The notes: generated from the letters alone by a model not told the origin. A DNA stretch of 33,701 nucleotides from SAR202 cluster bacterium Casp-Chloro-G2 (GCA_002816575.1 MUCI01000005.1:1-33701); one strand, 5' to 3'. Positions 24,479 through 33,130 are shown, counted from the first letter of the stretch. Numbers and translations: made by a program.

Positions 24479-25600
24479 GTGCGGCACATCATTCACGCCG
24501 ACCTGGACGCGTTCTACGCCACCGTGGAGCAGCTGGACAACCCCGAGTTGGCCGGCAAGCCGGTCCTGGTCGGCGGAAAGCCGGAGAACCGGGGAGTGGT
24601 CGCCACGGCTTCCTACGAAGCCAGACAGTTCGGCGTGCATTCGGCCATGCCCATGAGGACTGCCGTGCACCGCTGTCCCCAAGGGATCATCGTCTCGCCA
24701 AGATTCACCCGCTACCGGGAGATGTCACGCCAGGTACAGCAGATCTTTCGAGACCTAACGGACCTGGTTGAACCCCTATCTCTGGACGAGGCCTACTTGG
24801 ACATCACCGCCGTGGTCGAAGCCGGCAAAAAACCCCTGGCCGTGGCCCTGGACCTCAAACAAAGAGTGGTGGAAGAGACCGGACTGGTCCTGTCGGTGGG
24901 TGTGGGGACCTGCAAGTCGGTAGCCAAGATCGGGTCCGACCTGGACAAGCCCGACGGCCTGGTGGTGGTCCAGCCGGGGGACGAAGCTGAGTTTCTGGCC
25001 CCGCTGGCGGTGAACAAGCTGTGGGGCATCGGACCCAAGACCGCGGAACGGCTTCGGCGCGACGGCATCGAGACCATCGGACAGCTGGCGGCCCAACCTC
25101 TGGAGTGGTTCGCCAAGGTTTTTGGCGTGCGGTCGGCCGGTGTGCGGGACAAAGCCCTGGGCCGCGACGACGAGCCGGTCCAGACCGAGCGCGCCGCCAA
25201 GTCGCTGTCCTCGGAGACCACCTTCGCCAGCGACCTGGGCAGCGAGACCGAGTTAAAGAGCGTGGTGGAACGCCAGGCCGTCAGCGTGGCCCATCAGTTG
25301 GAGCGCAACGGTCTAAAGGGGCGCACGGTGACGGTGAAGCTGCGACTGTCTGACTTTACCACCTTCACCCGCCAGTCCACCCTGCCCTTTCACACCAACG
25401 CGGAAGAACCGATCAAAGAGACGGCCTGGTCGTTGCTGTCCGCCGAACTGGCGCCCGGCCGAACCTTCCGGCTCCTCGGCGTCGGCGTAACCAACTTTGG
25501 CGATGACTTGGAATACGGGGAAGAAAACTCCCAGCAGGTCCGGCAGCTCCCCCTGTTCAGCGATGGGGACGTTTCTGCCGAGAGAATGGCTGAAAACTAA
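24479..25600 (+). CDS. dinB: DNA polymerase IV
   Basis: 373 aa Y-family translesion polymerase. The GTG at 24479, seven bases after AGGA, begins VRHIIHADLDAFYATVEQ, which is the normal DinB N-terminus; a start at 24353 would add 42 non-family residues and overlap the promoter. Catalytic acids lie in HADLDAFYA and LSLDEAYLDIT. LWGIGPKTAERLRRDGI is the helix-hairpin-helix of the thumb, and the little-finger domain follows. The C-terminus ends with RQLPLFS, a beta-clamp-binding motif. It makes error-prone DNA across damaged template. It is apparently transcribed alone. Confidence 0.95.
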   Translation: MRHIIHADLDAFYATVEQLDNPELAGKPVLVGGKPENRGVVATASYEARQFGVHSAMPMRTAVHRCPQGIIVSPRFTRYREMSRQVQQIFRDLTDLVEPLSLDEAYLDITAVVEAGKKPLAVALDLKQRVVEETGLVLSVGVGTCKSVAKIGSDLDKPDGLVVVQPGDEAEFLAPLAVNKLWGIGPKTAERLRRDGIETIGQLAAQPLEWFAKVFGVRSAGVRDKALGRDDEPVQTERAAKSLSSETTFASDLGSETELKSVVERQAVSVAHQLERNGLKGRTVTVKLRLSDFTTFTRQSTLPFHTNAEEPIKETAWSLLSAELAPGRTFRLLGVGVTNFGDDLEYGEENSQQVRQLPLFSDGDVSAERMAEN

Positions 25601-25722
25601 GCGCTTCTTAGGGAATCACCGAAGACTAGCCAACCTTCACCACAAGCGGCCCCCAGTTTCGCAGCAATCCCGCTCGTCCTTAGCCTGTCGGAGGACCGCT
25701 TGCCACCAGCCAATACGCCAAC

Positions 25723-26481
25723 CTAGCGGAACAGGTCCTTGTCCGACCCGCGTATGATTCGCTGGATGCTGGCATCCTCCATGGGGGTGTAGTCGTAGCC
25801 CCGGATGATGCTGACGGGCACCCCGGCCACCTTGCCGCCGACCAACTCCCCCGCAGCGGCTAGCTCGTCGGCCACGGCGATCTCGGTGGTGAACATCTCG
25901 TGCCCGTGGCTGTCCATCTGGCCTACGTAACTGTGCACCGGGTCCATGCCGGCGATGCCGATGGCCACGTCGGCGGCGGCGTTGCGCCAGGGACGGCCAA
26001 AGGTGTCGGAAACGATCACCGCCACGACCACGCCCAGCCGGTCCTTCACCGCCTGCCGGATGCCCCGGGCTGAGGCGTCGGAGTCGTCGGGCAGCAGGGC
26101 CAGGGTGTCATTGCCGGGGATGTTGGAGGCGTCGATGCCGGCGTTGGCACAGTAGAAGCCGTGCTTGGTCTCGGAGATTATCACCCCCCGGTCCATGCGC
26201 ACGATGCGCTTGGACTCGCGGAGGACCCACTCGGTGTGCCGCGGGTCGCGCCGGTGTCCCTCGGTGATCGAGATGGCCAGGGGAGAAGCCTCGACGTCGC
26301 TGAGCTTGACCACTTTGCCTTCGACCTTGGAGACCACCTTCTGGGTCACGATCAAGACGTCCCCTGACTCGATGCCCGTTCCCTGGGCCAGGGCGGCGTC
26401 GATGATCGCGCCGGCCAGATCATCGCCGTCCTTGAACTCGGGCATGCCCTCAACACCGATAACGCGCACTTCCGGCGGCAT
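25723..26481 (-). CDS. cofE: Coenzyme F420-0:L-glutamate ligase
   Basis: 252 aa, the length of stand-alone CofE. It adds gamma-linked glutamates to F420-0 using GTP, the last step of coenzyme F420 synthesis. Signatures: IVTQKVVSKVEGKVV near 45-60, GVIISETKHGFYCANAGID, LLPDDSD, and VSDTFGRPWRNAAADVAIGIAGM. AGAGG precedes the ATG. Its presence implies an F420-using organism, in keeping with Chloroflexota or Actinomycetota. It lies 67 bp downstream of a GIY-YIG gene on the same strand and is otherwise isolated from F420 genes in this window. Confidence 0.93.
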   Translation of the reverse strand: MPPEVRVIGVEGMPEFKDGDDLAGAIIDAALAQGTGIESGDVLIVTQKVVSKVEGKVVKLSDVEASPLAISITEGHRRDPRHTEWVLRESKRIVRMDRGVIISETKHGFYCANAGIDASNIPGNDTLALLPDDSDASARGIRQAVKDRLGVVVAVIVSDTFGRPWRNAAADVAIGIAGMDPVHSYVGQMDSHGHEMFTTEIAVADELAAAGELVGGKVAGVPVSIIRGYDYTPMEDASIQRIIRGSDKDLFR

Positions 26482-26548
26482 AAATTCAGCACCTCTACTG
26501 GAGTGGTGGTTAGTATACAGGCTGCGGACGAAATATTTGGCTCACTAA

Positions 26549-26878
26549 TCAGCCTTTACATATCGGATTCCATCGATCATTCAAGTCGGACTCCTCGGCG
26601 AGCCTCGCATTTCTGTTCGCGCTGCTCCCATGAACGTGAATATGAGTGGCTCCCTGCTTTTGAATACAAAGCATTTTGTGATGGTTGTCGAACCGGTCAC
26701 TCAAGTCACCTGTTTCGCCAATATATATCGGCGCGAATCTGCCTGGCTTGGTTTCCTTCGCGAAGATGTAGTTCCCTGGCTGGCCTTTAAACGATTGGCC
26801 AATCGGATAAATCCGATATTTATACTTCTGCCCTGACTTTCCTGGCCAGTAAATCTCCCGAACTTCGGTAGCAACCAC
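26549..26878 (-). CDS. Small GIY-YIG nuclease-fold protein
   Basis: 109 aa from the GTG at 26878, which has AGGTGAGG eight bases upstream; a GTG at 26887 is in frame but lacks that spacing. The fold is seen as GNY (36-38), YIG (52-54), R62 in DLSDRF, the acidic E95-E96 in ARLAEESDL, and N104 in RWNPICK, so all positions usually needed for catalysis are filled, with Asn in place of Ile in 'GIY'. The SFKGQPGNYIFAKE and ETGDLSDRFDNHHK blocks match a family of small stand-alone GIY-YIG proteins. It is visibly more A+T-rich than its neighbours, which suggests horizontal transfer. Whether it cuts DNA is unknown. Confidence 0.8.
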   Translation of the reverse strand: MVATEVREIYWPGKSGQKYKYRIYPIGQSFKGQPGNYIFAKETKPGRFAPIYIGETGDLSDRFDNHHKMLCIQKQGATHIHVHGSSANRNARLAEESDLNDRWNPICKG

Positions 26879-26958
26879 GACGCACACCTCACCTACAAAT
26901 TCCTATTTTGTTGTTTCAAATTTTACCAACCGCCTCCATAGGGCCGGTCAATTACCTA

Positions 26959-26988
26959 GTGTCATGAGATAAACCCCTATGCTACAAT
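26959..26988 (+). promoter_or_regulatory. Possible promoter of the adenosyltransferase gene
   Basis: GTGTCA (26959-26964) and TACAAT (26983-26988) are 18 bp apart, giving a leader of about 90 nt. The leader is too short for a full cobalamin riboswitch and none of its conserved boxes is visible. Confidence 0.45.
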
Positions 26989-27082
26989 CTGACTTGCCGA
27001 CAGCCTCGCCTCCTGGGCCGATCCGTGCCTGGATATTGGGCGTTGGCAGCTTCCATAAACCGTTACTTCGAAGGTGCCGCGC

Positions 27083-27676
27083 GTGTCTTCTTCAACATCA
27101 GAAACTTCAGGCGACTACAGGAAAAAGGTCTATACCAAATTCGGCGACGCCGGCGAGACCAGCCTGCTCTACGGCGGGCGAATCTCCAAGAACAGCCCGA
27201 ACACCGAGGCCTACGGCATCACCGATGAGGCAGTGTCGGCGATGGGGTTGGCGCGCGCCATGACGAGCAACGAGCGGGTGAACGACCTGCTCCGCGATCT
27301 GCAAAGAGAGCTGTTCACCATCGCCGCCGAATTGGCCACCGACCCCGATAAATACGAGCTGTTCAAGCAGCATTTCCAGCCGGTCACCGCTGACATGGTG
27401 ACCAACCTGGAAAAGGCCATCGACTCCTTGGAGCTGGAATTCGAGATGCCCAAGGTGTTCATCCTGCCCGGCGGCTCCCCGGCGTCGGCGGCGATCGACC
27501 TGGCCCGCTGCGTGATCCGCACCGCCGAGCGACGGGTGGTGGCAATGGCCGAACAGGACCTGCTGACCAATGGCCTGATCATGACCTACCTGAACCGGCT
27601 GGGCGACCTGCTATTCGTCCTGGCCCGGTATGAGGACCGGGAACTGCCCTTCGAGCGGGCCACGGGGCAGTCCTAA
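27083..27676 (+). CDS. Cob(I)alamin adenosyltransferase, PduO type
   Basis: 197 aa from the GTG at 27083; an upstream GTG (27074) adds three residues. It transfers adenosyl from ATP to cob(I)alamin to make coenzyme B12. The N-terminal ATP-binding block YTKFGDAGETSLLYGGRISK corresponds to the PduO YTRTGDxGxTxLxxGxRxxK pattern, with EAYGITDEAVSAMGLARA next, and the C-terminal IRTAERRVV and NRLGDLLFVLARY are the other conserved blocks. GD-A-GET replaces the more common GDDGTT. Apparently monocistronic; hisH starts 210 bp later. Confidence 0.9.
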   Translation: MSSSTSETSGDYRKKVYTKFGDAGETSLLYGGRISKNSPNTEAYGITDEAVSAMGLARAMTSNERVNDLLRDLQRELFTIAAELATDPDKYELFKQHFQPVTADMVTNLEKAIDSLELEFEMPKVFILPGGSPASAAIDLARCVIRTAERRVVAMAEQDLLTNGLIMTYLNRLGDLLFVLARYEDRELPFERATGQS

Positions 27677-27885
27677 CCTTCTCCAAGCAGGCATCGGCCG
27701 GGTGACGGTTCTGCTGTCCCCGGGTCTGTTGAAGGGCCATGTTTAGTCGTGGTTCTGGACGGTGGGGCTTGGTTCAGGCGTGATGGCGGTTCGACAGCAT
27801 CTCACCATGAGCGGGTCCGTGTTTCAAGCGATCTAGGGCTGGGGCTAAAGGTAGAACACTTCAAGAATACCGAGACTAGGGTTAT

Positions 27886-28491
27886 ATGAAACTGGTGGTC
27901 ATTGATTACGAATCGGGCAACCTGCGTAGCGTCTCGCGGGCCTTGGAGTCCCAAGGCGTAACGCCATTGGTCTCCAGCGGCCTGGCGGACTTGGCCGCCG
28001 CCGACGCCGTGGTGCTGCCGGGTGTTGGCTCGGGACCGGCGGCCATGGCTGCCCTGGACCAGCGCGGTCTGGTTGGCCCCATCCGGGACTACATCGCCTC
28101 CGGCCGCCCCTTCTTGGGCGTCTGCCTGGGCCTGCAACTGCTGATGGACCGGACCGAAGAGGGCGACAAGCCCTGTCTGGGAGTGGTACAAGGCGACGCC
28201 AAGCTGTTGCCCCCGGGACAGAAGGTACCCCACATGGGCTGGAATAACGTCAAGTTCAATAAAAAGCACCCGGTCCTGGCGGGGATCCCCCAGGACAGCT
28301 ACTTCTACTTCGTCCACAGCTACTACGCCGCGCCCAACGACCCGGCCAGCGTCGCCGGCACCACCGAGTACGGGATACCCTTCTGCAGCATCTACGCCAG
28401 GGACAATCTGATCGCCACCCAATTTCATCCGGAGAAGAGCGGCCCGGCCGGACTGCGGCTCTATAAGAATTTTATCGGCTTGGCGTCTTAG
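27886..28491 (+). CDS. hisH: Imidazole glycerol phosphate synthase, glutaminase subunit
   Basis: 201 aa class I glutamine amidotransferase that feeds ammonia to HisF in histidine synthesis. Catalytic triad: C80 in GVCLGLQLL, H181 and E183 in QFHPEKSG. The N-terminal VIDYESGNLRSVSRALE and oxyanion VVLPGVGSGPAAM segments are typical. It is followed after 47 bp by hisA. HisF, its obligate partner, is not in the window. Confidence 0.95.
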   Translation: MKLVVIDYESGNLRSVSRALESQGVTPLVSSGLADLAAADAVVLPGVGSGPAAMAALDQRGLVGPIRDYIASGRPFLGVCLGLQLLMDRTEEGDKPCLGVVQGDAKLLPPGQKVPHMGWNNVKFNKKHPVLAGIPQDSYFYFVHSYYAAPNDPASVAGTTEYGIPFCSIYARDNLIATQFHPEKSGPAGLRLYKNFIGLAS

Positions 28492-28538
28492 CAACGGCCG
28501 CGCGCCGGCCCGAATCCCGCCCGGAACAGGAATCAACC

Positions 28539-29255
28539 ATGGAAATCATCCCCGCCATTGACCTGAAAGACGGCCGCTGCGTGCGCCTGTTTCAGGGCGA
28601 CTTCAATCAGGAGACGGTCTTCTCCGATGACCCGCTGGCCATGGCCCTGTCCTGGCAGGAGCAGGGTGGCCACCGGCTGCATCTGGTTGACCTTGACGGC
28701 GCGGTACAGGGACGGCCGGCCCATCTTGAAGTGATCTCGGCCATCGTGAAAGCCCTGGATATACCGGTTCAGGTGGGCGGAGGCATACGCGATCTGGCCG
28801 CGGCGGAAGCCTGGCTGGATGCCGGCGCTGACCGGGTGGTGATCGGCACGGCGGCGGTGCGCGATCCGGACATGGTCCAAGAAGCCTGCCGAAAGCACGG
28901 CGGCGAGCGGGTGGTGGTGTCGATCGACGCCAAAGACGGCCTGGTGGCGCTGCAGGGCTGGACCGAGGCCAGCACGGTGACCGTGCTTGAACTGGCCCAC
29001 CGGATGGGCCAGATAGGCGTTGTCCGGCTGCTTTATACCGACATATCCCGAGACGGCGCTCTGACCGGACCCGACTATCTGACCAACGCCCGATTAGTCC
29101 GGGAAACAGGCCTGGCGGTGTTGGCGTCGGGCGGTGTAGCGTCCGTGGCGCACATCAAAGAGTTGGCGCCGACCGGGGCTGAGGGAGTGATTGTGGGCCG
29201 GGCGCTGTACACCGGGGCGGTCGATCTGGCTGAGGCGGTGGCTGCCGTAGCCTAG
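28539..29255 (+). CDS. hisA: Phosphoribosylformimino-5-aminoimidazole carboxamide ribotide isomerase
   Basis: 238 aa TIM-barrel enzyme of histidine synthesis (ProFAR isomerase). Signatures: N-terminal [19 protein letters not shown] with the catalytic aspartate in [22 protein letters not shown] phosphate loop, [13 protein letters not shown] with the second aspartate, and [21 protein letters not shown] precedes the ATG. Its stop shares CTAG with the stop of the convergent acetyltransferase gene. hisF often follows hisA, but not here. Confidence 0.95.
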   Translation: MEIIPAIDLKDGRCVRLFQGDFNQETVFSDDPLAMALSWQEQGGHRLHLVDLDGAVQGRPAHLEVISAIVKALDIPVQVGGGIRDLAAAEAWLDAGADRVVIGTAAVRDPDMVQEACRKHGGERVVVSIDAKDGLVALQGWTEASTVTVLELAHRMGQIGVVRLLYTDISRDGALTGPDYLTNARLVRETGLAVLASGGVASVAHIKELAPTGAEGVIVGRALYTGAVDLAEAVAAVA

Positions 29256-29869
29256 TCGGCGGTGGTCTGCCTGGACGGCTCGGTTGAGGCGCCCGCGTCT
29301 TCTTGGTCCGCATCCGAGTCTTTGAACCGGGCGGCCAAGCGTTCTTCGGCCTTGGCGAACCAATCGTCCCGCAATACTTCCATCAACAGGAAATCGTGCG
29401 CCATCCTCCGGATGGGCTTGAGCGGTTCGAACCCGCTCTTGGAGAAACTACGTTGGGCGCGCTTGTTCCACTCCAGCGTGTGCAGGTAGACCCGCTTCAA
29501 CTCACGGGTGGTGAACAGGTGGTCCAACAGTGTCGTCACCGCATCGTACCCGTAGCCGTCACTCCAATAATCCCGGTCGCCGATGACGATGCCCAGTTCC
29601 GCTTCCCGGTTAACGGTATCCAGGTCGTAATACATGCAGTTGCCAATGAACCGCTGGTCCAGGGTCTCAATGGAGTAATGGTGGGAGCCGGGTGTGGGGT
29701 ACTTCAACTGGTCTTCAAACAGCTTCAGGTAGCGCTCGAATGACATGGTAAGTGGGATGGCGGCATCCAAGCGGGCCAACTCGGGGTCGCTGCGCCACCG
29801 GTAGTCATTCTCGGCGTCGGTGAATTGCTTATCGCGCAAGATGATTCTCGCGCCCCTTAACTCGGTCAT
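29252..29869 (-). CDS. GNAT-family N-acetyltransferase (RimJ/RimL-like)
   Basis: 205 aa. The N-terminus RIILRDKQFTDAENDYRWRSDPE and the central RFIGNCMYYDLDTVNREAELGIVIGDRDYWSDGYGYDAVTTL (split over beta-4 and the acetyl-CoA loop) are typical of the RimJ/RimL group; the pyrophosphate-binding loop is DRDYWSDGYGYDA. VYLHTLEWNKRAQRSFSKSGF follows as in relatives. A charged, disordered C-terminal tail (about 172-205) extends beyond the domain. It follows the NUDIX gene by 3 bp. Substrate unknown. Confidence 0.88.
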   Translation of the reverse strand: MTELRGARIILRDKQFTDAENDYRWRSDPELARLDAAIPLTMSFERYLKLFEDQLKYPTPGSHHYSIETLDQRFIGNCMYYDLDTVNREAELGIVIGDRDYWSDGYGYDAVTTLLDHLFTTRELKRVYLHTLEWNKRAQRSFSKSGFEPLKPIRRMAHDFLLMEVLRDDWFAKAEERLAARFKDSDADQEDAGASTEPSRQTTAD

Positions 29870-29872
29870 CGC

Positions 29873-30340
29873 TTAGGCTTTCTCCTTTGGCCCGGCGCCT
29901 TCTCTATCGGCGATCAAGGTCAGCGCCCGTTGCAGGACACTCACCTCGTTGGCGTAGGCCAAGGCTTTCAAAGCTTCTTCTGCTTCGAACCACTGGACTA
30001 TATCAAATTCAGGGTCATGCTGGTCGGTGTCTCCGCCCACCGAAGCCATCAGATAGAAGTGCACCGTCTTGTGGTACCGGACGTCCTGACTGCGGTCGGC
30101 GAACCAGTAATCGATACTGCCCAACGACCCTTCAATCTCGACTTCCAGTCCGGTTTCCTCGCGGACCTCTCGAAGTGCGGTCTGTTTCAGCGTCTCTCCA
30201 GCGTCGGGAGTGCCCTTGGCCAGACTCCAGCGTACCGGTTGGCTGCGGCCACAGAGCACCGTTTCCAATACCCCGCCGACCCGCTGATAAACGACCCCGC
30301 CGGCAGAAACCGGCTTTTCAACCCTGGGTTTGGCGCTCAT
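29873..30340 (-). CDS. NUDIX hydrolase
   Basis: 155 aa from the ATG at 30340 (MSAKPRVEKPVSAGGVVYQR). A TTG at 30409 would overlap the preceding gene and adds non-family residues. The Nudix box is complete: G-TPDAG-E-TLKQTAL-REVREETGL, which binds the metal and diphosphate. The SAGGVVYQRVGG start and the WSLAKGTPDAGET context resemble diadenosine-polyphosphate hydrolases, but the substrate is not certain. It sits between the MoaD-like gene and the acetyltransferase, all on one strand with short gaps. Confidence 0.9.
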   Translation of the reverse strand: MSAKPRVEKPVSAGGVVYQRVGGVLETVLCGRSQPVRWSLAKGTPDAGETLKQTALREVREETGLEVEIEGSLGSIDYWFADRSQDVRYHKTVHFYLMASVGGDTDQHDPEFDIVQWFEAEEALKALAYANEVSVLQRALTLIADREGAGPKEKA

Positions 30341-30380
30341 ATATTTCGGTCCATCTTCACCATCACTCCTGAAAAGCGGA

Positions 30381-30647
30381 CTAGCGTCCGCCGCCGATGG
30401 CCGGGACAAAGTGGACTTCGCTGTTCTCGCCGACCTTTTCCAGCATGCCCATGATCGCCACGTCGCCGTCGATGGCGACGGCTAGATTCTCCCGAATCTC
30501 GCCGTCCTCTACCAGCCGGTCCTTGATGCCCGGGTACAACTCGTCCAGGAATTCGATCACCTGGCGGACGTTCCGCGCTTCACATTCCACCTGCCGCACA
30601 CCACCAGTGAGGGGCCGCAACATGGATGGAATGAAAATCGTGGCCAT
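30381..30647 (-). CDS. MoaD/ThiS-family sulfur-carrier protein
   Basis: 88 aa from the ATG at 30647, which has AGGAG nine bases upstream; the open frame continues to 30803 but that part spans a hairpin. Ubiquitin-like pattern: IFIPSMLRPLTGG, VRQVIEFLDELYPGIKDRL, NLAVAIDGD, and the C-terminus EVHFVPAIGGGR. Family members carry sulfur as a C-terminal Gly-Gly thiocarboxylate, for molybdopterin, thiamine, cysteine or tRNA thiolation. Here an arginine follows the glycines, so the tail would have to be trimmed or is used differently. It directly follows the molybdenum hydroxylase operon, which favours a role near molybdenum cofactor. Confidence 0.85.
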   Translation of the reverse strand: MATIFIPSMLRPLTGGVRQVECEARNVRQVIEFLDELYPGIKDRLVEDGEIRENLAVAIDGDVAIMGMLEKVGENSEVHFVPAIGGGR

Positions 30648-30754
30648 CGCCCAGTCTCCTAGCTCAGGGTTTCGGTAATGCCGTATGTTGCTATATCCAG
30701 GTTCCCGTATGGGCCTTGTCCTTGTCAACCCCAATGGAGACCCAGACAAACGCG

Positions 30755-30794
30755 AAGCCGACCTTTCGGACATGTCTGCCCGAAAGGTCGGCTT
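30755..30794 (-). terminator. Long perfect hairpin between the hydroxylase operon and the MoaD-like gene
   Basis: AAGCCGACCTTTCGG (30755-30769) and CCGAAAGGTCGGCTT (30780-30794) are perfect 15-bp arms with a 10-base loop, 41 bp after the large-subunit stop. The minus-strand tail (CGCGTTTGTC) is only weakly T-rich, so termination may be partial. Confidence 0.65.
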
Positions 30795-30834
30795 TGTTGT
30801 CATGAGTACCCAACGGTGGGCGTTACCGGAAGTC

Positions 30835-33111
30835 CTACTTCCCGTTCTCCCAGCCAGCTTCCAATATCTTGCCGGGGGTCATGGGCAGGCTGTGCATCCG
30901 GTTGCCGGTCGCCCGGCTTACGGCGTTGGCAATGGCAGCCATGGGCGGGACGATGGCTGCCTCACCCACGCCGCGCACCCCGTAGGGATGGCCGGGGTTG
31001 GCGACTTCGACGATCACGGTGTCGATCATCGGTAGGTCCAGTGTTGTGGGCATGCGATAGTCCAGGAACGTGGGGTTCATCATCTTGCCCGTTTGGTCGA
31101 AGAAATATTCTTCGTTCAAGGCCCAGCCGATCCCCTGCACCGCGCCGCCCTGCATCTGTCCTTCGACATAGCTGGGGTGCACCGCTTTGCCGGCGTCCTG
31201 TACCGCGGTGTACCGGGTGACATCGGTCTTGCCGGTTTCCGGGTCGACCACGACATCCACCACGTGCACGGCGTAACCGTTGCCCTCTCCGGTGGGGTCG
31301 ACGTTGGACCGGCCAGAGATGGTGCCGCCGGTGGTGGCCAGTTGTCGGGCCAGGTCCTTGAAGGAGAACTTTAGCTCCTCGTCGGACTTGTGGCTGATCA
31401 TGCCGTTCACATACTCAACGTTGTCTTCCTCGGTGTCCCAAATCTTGGCGGCCCTGCTGACCATCTGCGCCATCACATCCTCGGCGGCGTTGATGGCCGC
31501 GATTCCGGTGGCGAAGGAGGTCCGGCTGCCCCCGGTGATGAAGGTGTAACCGATGGAATCGGTATCCACCACCGTGGGTTTAACGTCTTCATAGGCGATG
31601 CCCAACGTCTCGGCGGTCTGCTGGGCGATGGAGGCCCTGGTTCCGCCGATGTCAACCGAGCCCATCAGCAGGCCGATGGTGCCGTCGAAGTTGACGGTCA
31701 TCACCACGCTGGACTGGAACCCTCGGTTGGGCCAATAACCGCAGGCGACGCCCCGGCCGGTGTTGCCGCCGTTGGTCTTGGACTTGTAATGGTCGTGGTC
31801 GCGGGCGGCTTCCAGACACTCGATCAGTCCGATGCGCCGGGCCACCAAGCCCTCGATGCGGCGTGTGCCCTCTTTGGCGGCGTTGAGCAACCGGAATTCG
31901 ATGGGGTCGAGTTTCAACTGCAGGCAGATCTCGTCGATGAGCGATTCCACCGCGAATGCGGCCTGCGGCGATCCGGGCGCGCGGTAGGCGGCGGTCTTGG
32001 GTTTGTTCACGACCACGTCGTAGCCGTCGACCTTGCCGTTCTCCACGTCGTAGCAGGCGAAAGCGCAGACGATGGCCTGCATCACCGGCGATCCGGGATA
32101 GGCCCCGGCGTCCATGGCCATCTCGGTCTCAACAGCCGTCATCTTGCCGTTATTCTTGACGCCAATCTTGACCCGCATCCAAGAGGCGGGCGCCGGACCG
32201 GACGCTTCGAAAACCTCGGTCCGCGACATGGCGGCTTTCACCGGGTGGCCGGTCTTCTTCGATAGCAGCGCGGTGATGGCGTCCAGATAGGCCGTGATCT
32301 TGCCGCCGAACCCGCCACCGATCTCCATGGGGGTCACCTTGACCTTGGAAACCGGCAGGCGTAGCACGTTGGCCGTGGTGGCCCGCACCTGGAAGGAACC
32401 CTGGGTGCTGGTCCAGATATTTACCTGCCCGTCCGAGTTCCAGAACGAGGTGGAGTTATGGGGTTCGATGTAGCCCTGGTGGACGGTGGCCGTGGTGTAC
32501 TCCCGCTCCAGCACCAGGTCGGCTTCGGCGAATCCTTTGGCGATGTCGCCAAGGGAGTAGCTCATGTGGGTGGCGATGTTGCTGGGTTTGCTGGACATCT
32601 CGCCCATGTCGTTGGTCCGCAGGTCCTCATGGACCAAGACAGCGCCGTCTTTCATGGCCTCTCGGACGTCAATGACGGACTCCAAGACTTCGTATTCGAC
32701 CTCGATCAACGCCAAGGCCGACTCGGCCACGTGGCCGTTCACCGCGGCAACCGCGGCGACTGGATGGCCTTTGAACAACACTTTGTCGCTGGCCAACATG
32801 TGGTCGGAAGCGAACTTGAGGCTGGCGTACTCGCCGCCCAACGCCTCTTTGGAAAGGGAGGCGAAGGGCAGGTCCTTGGCGGTGAGCACGGCCCTGACCC
32901 CAGTCAGCGCCTCGGCTTTGCTAGTGTTGATTGACTTGATCCGGGCGTGGGGATGGGGGCTGCGGAGTACCTTGGCCCACAGCGTGCCGGTCAACTGGGT
33001 GTCGGCGCCATATTGAGCCCGGCCGGTAACTTTATCCACGCCATCGGGGCGCACCGGGCGCTTGCCAACAACGTTGTATTCAACATCCGAGAGAACTTGA
33101 TTTGAGGTCAT
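30835..33111 (-). CDS. Xanthine-dehydrogenase-family molybdopterin-binding subunit
   Basis: 758 aa large subunit of a molybdenum hydroxylase. The N-terminus (VGKRPVRPDGVDKVTGRAQYGAD) and the two molybdopterin-binding domains are complete: GGGFGGK, AYRAPGSPQAAFAVE, and the C-terminal GVGEAAIVPPMAA with the catalytic glutamate E717. The AYxCSFR loop of form I CO dehydrogenase is absent, so it is not CoxL proper; the substrate (a purine, aldehyde or other heterocycle) is unknown. The 2Fe-2S subunit is encoded just upstream. It needs molybdate, provided by a transporter like modABC at the other end of the window. Confidence 0.93.
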   Translation of the reverse strand: MTSNQVLSDVEYNVVGKRPVRPDGVDKVTGRAQYGADTQLTGTLWAKVLRSPHPHARIKSINTSKAEALTGVRAVLTAKDLPFASLSKEALGGEYASLKFASDHMLASDKVLFKGHPVAAVAAVNGHVAESALALIEVEYEVLESVIDVREAMKDGAVLVHEDLRTNDMGEMSSKPSNIATHMSYSLGDIAKGFAEADLVLEREYTTATVHQGYIEPHNSTSFWNSDGQVNIWTSTQGSFQVRATTANVLRLPVSKVKVTPMEIGGGFGGKITAYLDAITALLSKKTGHPVKAAMSRTEVFEASGPAPASWMRVKIGVKNNGKMTAVETEMAMDAGAYPGSPVMQAIVCAFACYDVENGKVDGYDVVVNKPKTAAYRAPGSPQAAFAVESLIDEICLQLKLDPIEFRLLNAAKEGTRRIEGLVARRIGLIECLEAARDHDHYKSKTNGGNTGRGVACGYWPNRGFQSSVVMTVNFDGTIGLLMGSVDIGGTRASIAQQTAETLGIAYEDVKPTVVDTDSIGYTFITGGSRTSFATGIAAINAAEDVMAQMVSRAAKIWDTEEDNVEYVNGMISHKSDEELKFSFKDLARQLATTGGTISGRSNVDPTGEGNGYAVHVVDVVVDPETGKTDVTRYTAVQDAGKAVHPSYVEGQMQGGAVQGIGWALNEEYFFDQTGKMMNPTFLDYRMPTTLDLPMIDTVIVEVANPGHPYGVRGVGEAAIVPPMAAIANAVSRATGNRMHSLPMTPGKILEAGWENGK

Positions 33112-33130
33112 GGTTTGTTTACCTCTTCAT

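Noticed and set aside
26888-27082. Cobalamin riboswitch before the adenosyltransferase gene
   Set aside because: The leader is only about 90 nt from the predicted promoter and no conserved B12-box could be recognised.
29423-29441. tRNA T-arm look-alike (5-bp stem with loop TTCGAAC)
   Set aside because: It is inside the acetyltransferase reading frame, and no matching acceptor stem, anticodon arm or D-arm is found upstream.
30381-30803. 140-residue version of the MoaD-like protein
   Set aside because: The extra N-terminus spans the 15-bp hairpin and has no family similarity; the ATG at 30647 has AGGAG.
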